DNA of 64,000 bases from Acidobacteriota bacterium (GTDB lineage Bacteria; Acidobacteriota; Vicinamibacteria; Vicinamibacterales; JAKQTR01), in NCBI GenBank assembly GCA_029562975.1, contig JAKQTR010000024.1, positions 62,001-126,000 on the forward strand, written 5' to 3'. Of this stretch, positions 51,830 to 59,755 are shown in pieces. The first letter of the stretch is position 1, and each line of letters begins with the position of its first letter. Position numbers and translations under genes: made by a program. The notes under the pieces were generated by a model. The model worked only from the letters and a program-made list of their open reading frames with translations, did not search any database and was not told the DNA's origin.

Positions 51830-51980
51830 GGGAAGCGGGCGCTCCGGGCCTTGTCCGCTCGAGAGGCGCTCGGAGATCGGCACGCCGGGCGAGGGCAACA
51901 CGCCGCGCTTCCTGCGGCGCCCGCTCGGGAAGAGCGACAAGGCGCTTCAGGAGCCCGCGGCGCGGCCGCTCGCCGCGTGA
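51828..51980 (+). CDS. Possible small leader ORF, doubtful
   Basis: A GTG-initiated frame of 50 codons (with GEGNTPRFLRRPLGKSDKAL in its centre) with high G/C third positions, ending 27 bases before the uridine kinase ATG. It lacks a ribosome binding site and its start overlaps the predicted -10 box. It may be chance. Confidence 0.2.
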   Translation: MGSGRSGPCPLERRSEIGTPGEGNTPRFLRRPLGKSDKALQEPAARPLAA

Positions 51981-52006
51981 GTCCTGGGCGGAAGGGGGCG
52001 CAGCAG

Positions 52007-52630
52007 ATGGCAGCCGACCCGGTGAGCATCGGCGTCGCGGGCGGTTCGGGGTCGGGCAAGACGACGGTGGTCCGGCGGATCGTGGAGAGCCTCGGCAACG
52101 ACCAGGTGACGGTGCTCGAGCACGACCGCTACTACCGGGACCGCGGCGACCTGCGCCTCGAGGAGCGGGCCGCGCTGAACTACGACCACCCCGACTCGCT
52201 GGAGACGGACCTGATGGTGCGCCACCTCCGCGCGCTGCGGCGGGGATCGGCGGTGGACGTGCCGGTGTACGATTTCGCCAGGTACGCGCGCACGGCGGCC
52301 ACGGAGAGGGTCTCCGCCAGGCGCGCCATCATCGTCGAGGGCATCCTGATCTACACCGACGCGGACCTGCGCTCGCTGCTCGACGTGAAGGTGTTCGTGG
52401 ACGCAGACGACGACATCCGGTTCATCCGGCGGCTCCAGCGGGACGTCGCCGAGCGCGGCCGGACGATGGCATCGGTCATCGACCAGTACCTGAGCACGGT
52501 CAAGCCCATGCACCTCGACTTCGTCGAGCCGAGCAAGCGATACGCGGACATCATCGTGCCGCAGGGCGGCCACAACACCGTGGCCATCGGCATGCTCCTG
52601 ACCCTCATCCGCAGCCTGGCCCAGGCATAG
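52007..52630 (+). CDS. udk: Uridine kinase
   Basis: 207 residues, standard length. Walker A GGSGSGKTTV near the N-terminus, the substrate aspartate/tyrosine block VLEHDRYYRD, NYDHPDSLETDLM, VPVYDFARYART, the VEGILIYTD strand and the lid FIRRLQRDVAERGR. It phosphorylates uridine and cytidine using ATP or GTP for pyrimidine salvage. RBS GAAGGGGG. First of four genes on the plus strand with short gaps. Uridine phosphorylase is encoded 3.3 kb away, so uridine can be either salvaged or broken down. Confidence 0.95.
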   Translation: MAADPVSIGVAGGSGSGKTTVVRRIVESLGNDQVTVLEHDRYYRDRGDLRLEERAALNYDHPDSLETDLMVRHLRALRRGSAVDVPVYDFARYARTAATERVSARRAIIVEGILIYTDADLRSLLDVKVFVDADDDIRFIRRLQRDVAERGRTMASVIDQYLSTVKPMHLDFVEPSKRYADIIVPQGGHNTVAIGMLLTLIRSLAQA

Positions 52631-52666
52631 GGCCGGAGGGGCGCGCGGCCCTCGAGGAGAACCGTC

Positions 52667-53542
52667 ATGAGGTGGCAGCGGGGCACGAGCGACCGGGACA
52701 TCGAGGACCGACGGGGACGGCCGTCCGGCGGGTTCGGCGGCGTCGGCGGCGGGCGCATGAGAATCGGGCTGGGCGGCCTGGTCGTCATCGGCCTGTTGAG
52801 CCTGCTCTTCGGGCAGGACTTCTTCTCGCTCCTCGGCGGCCTTCCGGCGGACCCGGGAACGTCTGTGGCGGTGCCGCCGGACCGGCCGGTGAACCAGTCG
52901 GCGGAAGAAGCCGAGTTGTACGAGTTCGTGAAGTTCGTCGTGAACGACGTCCAGGACACCTGGACGAAGCTGCTGCCGCAGCAAGCAGGCGCCCAGTACG
53001 TGCGGTCGACGCTCGTGCTCTACCGCGACGCCGTCCGGTCCGCGTGCGGGTTCGCCGACGCGTCGTCCGGGCCGTTCTACTGCCCGGGGGACCGCAAGGT
53101 CTACATCGACCTCGGCTTCTACGACGAGCTGCGGGCGCGGTTCGGGGCCTCGGGCGATTTCGCCCAGGCCTACGTGATCGCGCACGAGTTCGGGCATCAC
53201 ATCCAGAACGTCCTCGGCATCGACGAGCAGACGAGGCGGGCCCAGCGGCGGCGGCCCGACCTGCAGAACGAGCTCTCGGTGCGCCTCGAGCTGCAGGCGG
53301 ACTGCCTCGCCGGCGTGTGGGGGCACTCGACGGCGGAGCGGAAGCTGCTCGAGTCGGGCGATGTGGAGGAAGGGCTGAACGCCGCCGCGGCGATCGGCGA
53401 CGATCGCATCCAGCGCATGTCCGGCCGGGCCGTCCAGCGGGACGCGTTCACGCACGGCTCCTCGGCGCAGCGCGTGGCGTGGTTCCGCCGCGGCCTGGAA
53501 TCGGGGCGCTTCGCCTCGTGCGACACCTTTGGCAGCCAGTGA
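52667..53542 (+). CDS. YpfJ-family neutral zinc metallopeptidase
   Basis: 291 residues. A glycine-rich cytoplasmic N-terminus, one membrane helix at about residues 33-55, then the protease domain with FYCPGDRKVYIDLGFY, the zinc site AHEFGHHIQN and the downstream LELQADCLAGVW with its conserved acidic residues. Pfam places these in the YpfJ/neutral zinc metallopeptidase family (PF04228). Substrates are not known. The membrane anchor places the catalytic domain in the periplasm. RBS GAGGAG. Confidence 0.92.
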   Translation: MRWQRGTSDRDIEDRRGRPSGGFGGVGGGRMRIGLGGLVVIGLLSLLFGQDFFSLLGGLPADPGTSVAVPPDRPVNQSAEEAELYEFVKFVVNDVQDTWTKLLPQQAGAQYVRSTLVLYRDAVRSACGFADASSGPFYCPGDRKVYIDLGFYDELRARFGASGDFAQAYVIAHEFGHHIQNVLGIDEQTRRAQRRRPDLQNELSVRLELQADCLAGVWGHSTAERKLLESGDVEEGLNAAAAIGDDRIQRMSGRAVQRDAFTHGSSAQRVAWFRRGLESGRFASCDTFGSQ

Positions 53543-53555
53543 TCGGAGGGCCGAC

Positions 53556-53888
53556 ATGCTCGTCGTCCACGTGCACGTGCGCGTGCGGCCGGACGCCATC
53601 GACGCGTTCCGCGACGCGACCGTCGTCAACGCGACCGAGAGCCTGAAGGAGCCCGGCATCGCCCGGTTCGACGTGCTCCAGCAGGAAGACGACCCGACCC
53701 GGTTCATCCTCGTCGAGGCCTACCGCACCGCCGGTGCCGTGTCCGCCCACAAGGAAACCGCGCACTACGCCGCGTGGCGCGACGCGGTGGCGCCGCTGAT
53801 GGCGGAGCCGAGGCGCGGCACGAGGCTCGTCACCGTCGTGCCCGACGACAGCCGGTACGGCACGCCGGCCGGGAGCCGGGCCGAGTGA
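53556..53888 (+). CDS. Antibiotic biosynthesis monooxygenase (ABM) domain protein, LsrG-like
   Basis: 110 residues with GGAGGG upstream. A dimeric ferredoxin-like ABM fold: MLVVHVHVRVRPDAIDAFRDAT, RFDVLQQEDDPTRFILVEAYRT, then AHKETAHYAAWRDAVAPLM. Members include LsrG and small quinol monooxygenases and need no cofactor. The stop overlaps the next start (GTGA), so it is coupled to the iron-type alcohol dehydrogenase. A joint role in detoxifying an aldehyde or quinone is plausible. Confidence 0.9.
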   Translation: MLVVHVHVRVRPDAIDAFRDATVVNATESLKEPGIARFDVLQQEDDPTRFILVEAYRTAGAVSAHKETAHYAAWRDAVAPLMAEPRRGTRLVTVVPDDSRYGTPAGSRAE

Positions 53889-55042
53889 CGGCGTTCGAGT
53901 TCGCGACGGCCGGGCGCGTGATCTTCGGCGACGGCGCTTCAGCGGGCGTGCCGGAGCTGGCGGCGGGATGGGGCGCGCGGGTGCTCGTCGTCGCTGCTTC
54001 CGATCCGGCGCGCGCCGAGTGGCTCGTCACGGGCCTGGAGCAGCGCGGCGCCGAGGTGGCCCTGCTGTGCGTCGAGGACGAGCCGGACACCTCGTTTGTC
54101 GAGGGCGGGGCCGGGCTGGCCCGGCGGCGCGGCATCGAGGCGGTCGTCGGGCTCGGCGGCGGGAGCGCGCTGGACGCCGCCAAGGCGATTGCCGCGCTCG
54201 CCACGAACCCCGGCGAGCTGATGGATTACCTCGAGGTGGTCGGGCGCGGCCAGCCGATCACGGCGCCGCCCCTTCCGCTCGTGGCCGTGCCCACGACGGC
54301 GGGAACCGGCTCGGAGGTCACGCGGAACGCCGTCGTGACGGTTCCGGGCCGCCGCGTGAAGGCCAGCCTGCGCAGCCCGCTCATGCTGCCCCGCGCCGCG
54401 GTGGTCGATCCGCGCCTGACCTACGGCCTGCCCCCGGCGCTGACGGCCTCGACGGGACTGGACGCGCTGACGCAGCTCATCGAGCCGTTCGTGTCCCTGC
54501 GCGCCAACCCGGTCGCCGACGCGCTGTGCCGCGAAGGCCTGGCGCGCGCGTCGCGTTCGCTCTGCCGCGCCTGCGAGGACGGCCGCGACGCCGCCGCGCG
54601 AACCGACATGTCGCTCGCCAGCCTGCTCGGCGGGATGGCGCTGGCCAGCGCCGGGCTCGGGGCGGTGCACGGGCTGGCGGCCCCCATCGGCGGCATGTTC
54701 CGCGCGCCGCACGGCGCCGTGTGCGCGGCGCTGCTGCCGCACGTCATGGCCGCCAACCTCCGCGCCCTCGGCGAAGGCCGAGGCCGGCCGAACGCGCTCG
54801 GCCGCATGGCCGAGATCGGGCGCCTCGTGACGCGATCCCCCGAGGCGACCGCGGAAGACGCGGTGGCCTGGATTCGCGGGACGGTGGCGCGGCTCGAGAT
54901 CCCGGGGCTGTCCCGCTACGGAATGGCCGCGGACGCGCTGCCGGAGGTGGCCGCGCAGGGACTGCAGGCGAGCAGCATGAAGGGCAACCCGGTCGCGTTG
55001 TCGGCAGCCGAACTCGTCGGGATTCTGGAGGCCGCTCTCTAA
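53885..55042 (+). CDS. Iron-containing alcohol dehydrogenase family protein
   Basis: 385 residues, GTG start. The N-terminal NAD domain has VVGLGGGSALDAAKAIAAL and VPTTAGTGSEVTRNAV. The C-terminal metal site has GLDALTQLIEP, AVHGLAAPIGG and APHGAVCAALL. In typical members the first of these reads D-A-x3-H; here the histidine is Gln (LTQLIEP), a variant seen in part of the maleylacetate-reductase-like branch, so the metal may differ or be absent. It reduces an aldehyde or keto group with NAD(P)H. The substrate is unknown. Confidence 0.9.
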   Translation: MTAFEFATAGRVIFGDGASAGVPELAAGWGARVLVVAASDPARAEWLVTGLEQRGAEVALLCVEDEPDTSFVEGGAGLARRRGIEAVVGLGGGSALDAAKAIAALATNPGELMDYLEVVGRGQPITAPPLPLVAVPTTAGTGSEVTRNAVVTVPGRRVKASLRSPLMLPRAAVVDPRLTYGLPPALTASTGLDALTQLIEPFVSLRANPVADALCREGLARASRSLCRACEDGRDAAARTDMSLASLLGGMALASAGLGAVHGLAAPIGGMFRAPHGAVCAALLPHVMAANLRALGEGRGRPNALGRMAEIGRLVTRSPEATAEDAVAWIRGTVARLEIPGLSRYGMAADALPEVAAQGLQASSMKGNPVALSAAELVGILEAAL

Positions 55043-55060
55043 TCGGCGGGAGGTGCGGTA

Positions 55061-55160
55061 CAGAACCCGGTGTTCAGAACCCGGAATGGAGCGCCGTGTC
55101 TCGCTGTCGAGGCCCGAGCCCCGAATCCCGAGTCCTCAGTCCCCGAGCCCCGAGTCCCGG
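55061..55160. repeat. Degenerate intergenic repeat, copy 2
   Basis: Two copies of CAGAACCCGG (55061 and 55075) are followed by reiterated CCCGAG(C/T)CC units up to 55160. In reverse complement this reproduces the GGGACTCGG... / ...ATTCCGGGTTCTG order of the copy at 9103-9171. A weak third trace (GGGGCTCGGGGCTCG) lies near 58534. Confidence 0.5.
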
Positions 55161-55165
55161 CCCCC

Positions 55166-55909
55166 TCACAGCGTGAGGCAGAGGCCGTCGCGGGCGGTCT
55201 CGACGCCGAGCGTGGGCGCGCGTTCGAGCATGTCTTCGCCCATGTGCGTGAGGACGAGCCGGCGGCAGGTCAGTGCGTGGCGGTGCCGCTGGAGCGTCCG
55301 GAAATCCAGATGGTGCGGCGGCGCGGCATCGAGTCCGAAGCACTCGCAGACGAAGAGGTCGGCATCGCCCGAGAGCGGCGCCAGGGCGTCGGTCCATTCG
55401 GTGTCGCCCGAGAACGCGACGACGCGTCCCCCCATGCCCACGCGCAGGCCGAAGCAGGCGAGCGCGGGCGAGTGACGGACCTCGTACGGCGTGACCACCG
55501 CCGGGCCCGCCGGAACCTCCTGCCGTTCGCCCCATTCCAGGTAGGTCAGGGGGAACCTGAACGGCAGCATGCCGACGCCCGGGAACAGGGCCTCCGCCAG
55601 CCGGGCCACGGCGCCCTCGACGCCGGCCGGTCCGGCGACGACGAGCGGGCGCGTGCGCCCGCTGGCGTAGTGGGCGTCCATCAGGAAGAAAGGCACGCCG
55701 CCGTAGTGGTCTCCGTGCAGGTGCGTGAGGAGGATGGCGTCGACGTCGCCCGGCGCCAGCGCCCTGGCGCGCAGCGAGGCCAGGGCCGAGGCGCCGCAGT
55801 CGACGAGAACGCTCCCGTCGGCCGACCGCAGGAGCGAGGAGCTGTGCAGGCGTCCGCCGCTGCCGAAGGCGTCGCCGGTCCCGAGGAACACCACGTCAAC
55901 GGCGCTCAT
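55166..55909 (-). CDS. MBL-fold metallo-hydrolase (RNase Z-like)
   Basis: 247 residues. FLGTGDAFGSGGRLHSSSLL opens the fold, the zinc motif is LTHLHGDHYGG near residue 62, and later ligands lie in VRHSPALACF, FSGDTEW and LTHMGEDM. The N-terminus is that of RNase Z/ElaC-type proteins, but tRNase Z exosite features are not evident. A phosphodiesterase or lactonase role is as likely. It is followed on the same strand by nothing; upstream is uridine phosphorylase with a 47-base gap. Confidence 0.9.
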   Translation of the reverse strand: MSAVDVVFLGTGDAFGSGGRLHSSSLLRSADGSVLVDCGASALASLRARALAPGDVDAILLTHLHGDHYGGVPFFLMDAHYASGRTRPLVVAGPAGVEGAVARLAEALFPGVGMLPFRFPLTYLEWGERQEVPAGPAVVTPYEVRHSPALACFGLRVGMGGRVVAFSGDTEWTDALAPLSGDADLFVCECFGLDAAPPHHLDFRTLQRHRHALTCRRLVLTHMGEDMLERAPTLGVETARDGLCLTL

Positions 55910-55956
55910 CCCTGCCCCTTTCCCGGCGCAGGCGGCGCGCAGGCCGGCCCAGCGGC

Positions 55957-56730
55957 TCAGCGCCCCGCCAAACGCGCCATCGCCCCGACCGCCACGCGCA
56001 CGGCGTGGGTCTCACCGGCCTCGAGGTCGGCCCTAGTGATAGCCTCGCTGCGCGTGCGGTTGACGACCACGCCGGCGACGCATCCGCCGCGGAGGCCCAT
56101 GGCGGCGGTCAGCGTGAGGACGGTTGACGATTCCATTTCGTAGTTCAGCACGTGGAGCCGCCGCCACTCTTCGGTGGCGCCCTGGAAGCGCCTCGGCACG
56201 TACCCCGTGTAGGAATCGTAGCGCTCCTGGCCGGGATAGAACGTGTCGCACGACGCGCTGACGCCGGCGCGGCACGCGATGCCCAGCGCCGAGGCGGCCG
56301 AGATGGCCGCCTGCACGACCTCCGGGTGGGCGACGGCGGGGTACTCGATGGGCGCGTAGTGGCGCGAGGCCCCGTCGAGGCGCACGGCGCCCGTCGTCAC
56401 GATGACGGTGCCGACGTCGATGTCGGCCTGGATCGCGCCCGTCGTGCCCACCCGCAGGAGCGTGTGGACGCCGAGTTGGGCCAGCTCGTCGATGGCGATC
56501 GACGCCGACGGGCCGCCGATGCCCGTTGAGGTGACGAGCACGGGCGTCCGGCCCAGGTACGCGATCCACGTGCGGTACTCCCGCTTGCACGCCAGCTCCC
56601 GGCCTCGCTCGAAGGGAGCGGTGCGCGCCAACGCCTCCACGCGGCCGGGATCTCCCGGCAGCAGCGCGAGCGCGGCGCCCTCGGTCTTCGCCGAGTCGAG
56701 GTCCAGGTGATACACCGTCCGCACCGCCAT
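55957..56730 (-). CDS. udp: Uridine phosphorylase
   Basis: 257 residues, the E. coli length, and recognisably similar throughout: LLPGDPGRVEAL (phosphate site), TGIGGPSASIAIDELAQLG, LRVGTTGAIQADIDVG, VRLDGASRHYAPIE, SCDTFYPGQERYDSYTG and LNYEMESSTVLTL with the ribose-binding glutamate. It cleaves uridine with phosphate to uracil and ribose-1-phosphate in the cytoplasm. Confidence 0.95.
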   Translation of the reverse strand: MAVRTVYHLDLDSAKTEGAALALLPGDPGRVEALARTAPFERGRELACKREYRTWIAYLGRTPVLVTSTGIGGPSASIAIDELAQLGVHTLLRVGTTGAIQADIDVGTVIVTTGAVRLDGASRHYAPIEYPAVAHPEVVQAAISAASALGIACRAGVSASCDTFYPGQERYDSYTGYVPRRFQGATEEWRRLHVLNYEMESSTVLTLTAAMGLRGGCVAGVVVNRTRSEAITRADLEAGETHAVRVAVGAMARLAGR

Positions 56731-56766
56731 GATCGGTCCTCCCCCCGGCGCGCGGCCGGACCGCCG

Positions 56767-57345
56767 TCAGCCGTCGAACCGGGCCTCGGCCCGCAGCGCC
56801 TCCTGCAGGTTCGCCAGGTACTCGTCGCGCGGGACCTCGACGGCGCCGCACGCGGCCATGAACGGGGTCTGCCACTGGACGTCGAGCAGCCGGAATCCCC
56901 GCTCCCGCAGCCGCTCGACCAGCGACGCCAGGGCGACCTTCGACGCGTCGCTCGCGCGGTGGAACATCGACTCGCCGAAGAACGCGCCGTTCAGCGCCAC
57001 CCCGTACAGGCCTCCGGCCAGATTCGCTCCGGACCAGGCCTCCACCGAGTGCGCGAGCCCGCGCGCGTGCAGCGCGCAGTAGCTCTCGAGGATCTCGGGG
57101 CTGATCCACGTGCCCTCGTCCCGGCCGGACGCGCAGGCCTCCATCACGGCGCGAAACGCGCGGTTCACCGTCACCGCGTACCGCCCGCTCCTCATCGTCC
57201 GCAGCAGCCGGCGCGACGGCCGGAAGCGCGCCAGCGGGATGACGGCGCGCGGGTCGGGCGAGAACCACCGGATGGCGCCGTCGTCCATCGCCATCGGGAA
57301 GTAGCCCGCCTCGTAGGCGGCGACGAGGAGCGAGGGTGCAAGCAT
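56767..57345 (-). CDS. aat: Leucyl/phenylalanyl-tRNA--protein transferase
   Basis: 192 residues, slightly short of the usual 200-230. Typical features: YEAGYFPMAMDDGAIRWFSPDPRAVIPL, TWISPEILESYCALHARGLAHSVEAW, GGLYGVALNGAFFGESMFHR and LLDVQWQTPFMAACGAVEVPRDEYL. It adds Leu or Phe to N-terminal Lys/Arg of proteins, marking them for ClpS/ClpAP. No clp gene is in the window. The ATG at 57345 has a weak GGAAG site. Confidence 0.95.
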   Translation of the reverse strand: MLAPSLLVAAYEAGYFPMAMDDGAIRWFSPDPRAVIPLARFRPSRRLLRTMRSGRYAVTVNRAFRAVMEACASGRDEGTWISPEILESYCALHARGLAHSVEAWSGANLAGGLYGVALNGAFFGESMFHRASDASKVALASLVERLRERGFRLLDVQWQTPFMAACGAVEVPRDEYLANLQEALRAEARFDG

Positions 57346-57427
57346 GGCACGTGCTTCCTGACAGCCGCGCCGGCGCGTCAAGACGCGCGGCCGCGGCAGA
57401 CGGGCGCGGCCGGCGCGCGGCCGGAGA

Positions 57428-57958
57428 TCAGGGCGCGTCAGCCCCCGGCGGCCCTGCCGCGATCGCGTCGGCAATCGGCGCGAGCCGGCCCCAGACGCCC
57501 GGGTCCTGCGCCGCCAGCGTCAACAGGTAGACGCGGACGTCCGCCGCCGGGAAGCGCTCGAGGAGCGCCGCGGCCGCCGCTTGCAGCCGGTCCTCGCCAG
57601 GCGGCTCGGTCGGGCCGTCCGAGATGACCCCGTGCTCGTGCGGCACGCCAAGGTGCGCGAGAAACGCCTCCAGCATCGGCCGCTGCCCGGCGAGATGGTA
57701 CACCACGAGCGCGCGGCTCGCGAGCGGCGCCGAGATCGCGCGCACGCCGGCGAGGTGCCGGGCGAGTCGGTCGGGGGACAGTCTGAGCAGGCTCTGGGGC
57801 CTGAACCGGAGCTGGCGCGCGAGCGCCTGGATGGCCTCTGCCTGCTGGGGCGCGGAATCCTCGTCCGCCCAGAGCGCACGGGCGGCGGCCAGGCGCTGCT
57901 CGGCACTCATCTCCCGCCACACCTGCTGTGGGGTCATCGGCCCCGCACTCGACGCCAT
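57428..57958 (-). CDS. Conserved-looking protein of unknown function
   Basis: 176 residues with GGGAGG upstream. Mostly helical: MTPQQVWREMSAEQRLAAARALW, SAPQQAEAIQALARQLRFRPQSLLRLSPDRLARHLAGV and VVYHLAGQRPMLEAFLAHLGVPHEHGVI. The last, with EPPGEDRLQAAAAALLERFP, suggests a compact cytoplasmic helical domain. No cysteine cluster, membrane segment or nucleotide motif. The function is unknown; it lies upstream of aat on the same strand. Confidence 0.7.
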   Translation of the reverse strand: MASSAGPMTPQQVWREMSAEQRLAAARALWADEDSAPQQAEAIQALARQLRFRPQSLLRLSPDRLARHLAGVRAISAPLASRALVVYHLAGQRPMLEAFLAHLGVPHEHGVISDGPTEPPGEDRLQAAAAALLERFPAADVRVYLLTLAAQDPGVWGRLAPIADAIAAGPPGADAP

Positions 57959-58063
57959 GCCCTCGGCTCCTCCCAGCCGCCGCCGCGGCCGCCCGGTACT
58001 GCGTTGAGCTTAGCATGTACCGTAAGATGCACGCGTGCACCCGGTCTGCCGCGAGGTGATCCC

Positions 58064-58510
58064 ATGAGCCTGTCCCGGTGGTGGCGAGAACGGCACTTCG
58101 AGCGCGAGTACCGCCGGTCTGTCAAGCGGGACCTGGCGCGCATCGGAAAGGACTACGAAGCGAAGTTCAAGGCGCTTCAGACCGGCAACGACTTCGACGC
58201 GTCCATGTCGGCCTACCTGCGGGAATGCCGGCTGCCGGACCTGCGCCTCGAGACGCTGCGCAGCCGCAGGCTGCAGTGCCGGGCCGATGCCGCGGGCATC
58301 GAGTTGCCTCGCGAGTGGTGGGAGCACGACGAGGAGCACGACCTGTGGTACCTGACGCCCGACGGTCGCCGCCAGCTGAAGCGGCGCCTCACGCAGGAGC
58401 GGATCTGGGCCGTCAGGCAGTGGCTCCAGGTCCTCACGCCGGCCGCGGCCCTGGCGGCCGGCCTGGTGGGCGTGATCATCGGCCTGCTCGCCATGTGGCG
58501 GTGGCCGTGA
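58064..58510 (+). CDS. Single-pass membrane protein of unknown function
   Basis: 148 residues, ATG with GAGGTGA upstream. A long charged helical N-terminus (RRSVKRDLARIGKDYEAKFKAL) is followed by an aromatic segment (REWWEHDEEHDLWYLTPDGRRQLKRRL) and one C-terminal membrane helix (residues ~123-145), giving a tail-anchored topology with the bulk in the cytoplasm. I recognise no family. Confidence 0.7.
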   Translation: MSLSRWWRERHFEREYRRSVKRDLARIGKDYEAKFKALQTGNDFDASMSAYLRECRLPDLRLETLRSRRLQCRADAAGIELPREWWEHDEEHDLWYLTPDGRRQLKRRLTQERIWAVRQWLQVLTPAAALAAGLVGVIIGLLAMWRWP

Positions 58511-58557
58511 GCGGGATGAGGGCCCGGGGCCAGGGGCTCGGGGCTCGCAGCTCCGAC

Positions 58558-59730
58558 ATGAAGACCGCGCATATGCGGGTGCGTCGGCCGAGCGCCGCGG
58601 CCGGAACGCTGGCGGTCGTCTGCGCGGTGGCGGCGCTGGCAGGCGCTCAGGCGCCAAGGCCGAGAGCGCGCGATCTCGGCGTCGCCCCGGGCGTCTTCCC
58701 TCCGGGCCCGCTCAACGCGATCACCGACGTCCCGGGCGTCCTCGTGGGCCACGCCACTGTCGTCGAGGGCCGGAGCGTCCGCACGGGTGCCACGGCGATC
58801 CTGCCTCACCCGGGCAACCTGTTCCAGGAGAAGGTCCCCGGCGCGGTCTTCGTCGGCAACGCCTTCGGCAAGCTCGCCGGCTCGACCCAGGTGGACGAGC
58901 TCGGCACGATCGAGACGCCCATCGTGCTGACGAACACGCTGAGCGTCGGCGTGGCCATGCAGGCCGTCGTGGCCTGGACGCTCGCCCAGCCCGGGAACGA
59001 CGACGTCCGGTCGGTCAACGCCATTGTCGGCGAGACTAATGACGGCGGCTTGAACGACATCCGCAACGGGCGCGTGACGGAAAGCCAGGTTCTCGCCGCC
59101 ATCAGCGGCGCGCGCAGCGGCCCCGTCGAGGAGGGGTCGGTCGGCGCCGGCACCGGCACGCGATGCTTCGGCTGGAAGGGCGGCATCGGCACCTCGTCGC
59201 GGGCCGTGCCGGTCGGCGGCGCGACGCACGCGCTGGGCGTGCTCGCGCAGAGCAATTTCGGCGGCGTGCTGACCGTCGACGGCGTGCCGGTGGGAAGGCT
59301 CCTCGGCCGGTACGCGTTTGGGCCCGCGCGCCCGCCGGACGGGGCGCAGGACTGGCCCGACGGCTCGTGCATGCTGGTCGTGGCCACGGACGCCCCGCTC
59401 GACGCGCGGGATCTCAGGCGCCTCGCGGCGCGGGCGGTGTTCGGCCTGGCGCGCACGGGATCGTCCTTTTCCCACGGGAGCGGCGATTTCGCGATCGCGT
59501 TCTCGACGGCTCCGGGCCTGCGCGTCCGCCACGGCGCGCTCTCGCTTGAGGCGCGCGCCGCACTCCCGTCCGAGGCGGCGTCCCCTCTCTTTCAGGCGGC
59601 GCTCGAGGCAACCGAGGAGGCCGTCTACAACTCGCTCTTCCGGGCGACGACCGTGGAGGGAAACGGCCTGACCGTGGACGCGATCCCGGTGGACCGCGTC
59701 CGCGCCCTGCTCGAAGGCCGCCGGCGCTGA
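58558..59730 (+). CDS. P1 family N-terminal-nucleophile aminopeptidase (DmpA/BapA-like), secreted
   Basis: 390 residues. A signal peptide (residues ~8-32, ending AGAQA) is followed by the S58 fold: NAITDVPGVLVGHATV, EKVPGAVFVGNAFGKLAGSTQVDELGTIETPIVLTNTLSVG and GETNDGGLNDIRNG. The nucleophile is Ser270 in PDGSCMLVVATDAPLD; self-cleavage before this serine gives the alpha and beta subunits in characterised members. Substrates are N-terminal D- or beta-amino acids. An earlier in-frame ATG lies at 58516, but the one at 58558 fits the signal peptide better. Confidence 0.92.
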   Translation: MKTAHMRVRRPSAAAGTLAVVCAVAALAGAQAPRPRARDLGVAPGVFPPGPLNAITDVPGVLVGHATVVEGRSVRTGATAILPHPGNLFQEKVPGAVFVGNAFGKLAGSTQVDELGTIETPIVLTNTLSVGVAMQAVVAWTLAQPGNDDVRSVNAIVGETNDGGLNDIRNGRVTESQVLAAISGARSGPVEEGSVGAGTGTRCFGWKGGIGTSSRAVPVGGATHALGVLAQSNFGGVLTVDGVPVGRLLGRYAFGPARPPDGAQDWPDGSCMLVVATDAPLDARDLRRLAARAVFGLARTGSSFSHGSGDFAIAFSTAPGLRVRHGALSLEARAALPSEAASPLFQAALEATEEAVYNSLFRATTVEGNGLTVDAIPVDRVRALLEGRRR

Positions 59731-59755
59731 CGCAGCCGTCCCGGGCGCGCGGGCG

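Larger units (their letters stand above)
51645..52006. other. Divergent intergenic region with two promoters and a possible small frame
   Basis: 362 bases between the methyltransferase and uridine kinase genes. It contains a promoter for each side (51665-51694 and 51801-51829) and a 50-codon frame at 51828-51980, described separately. Confidence 0.5.
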
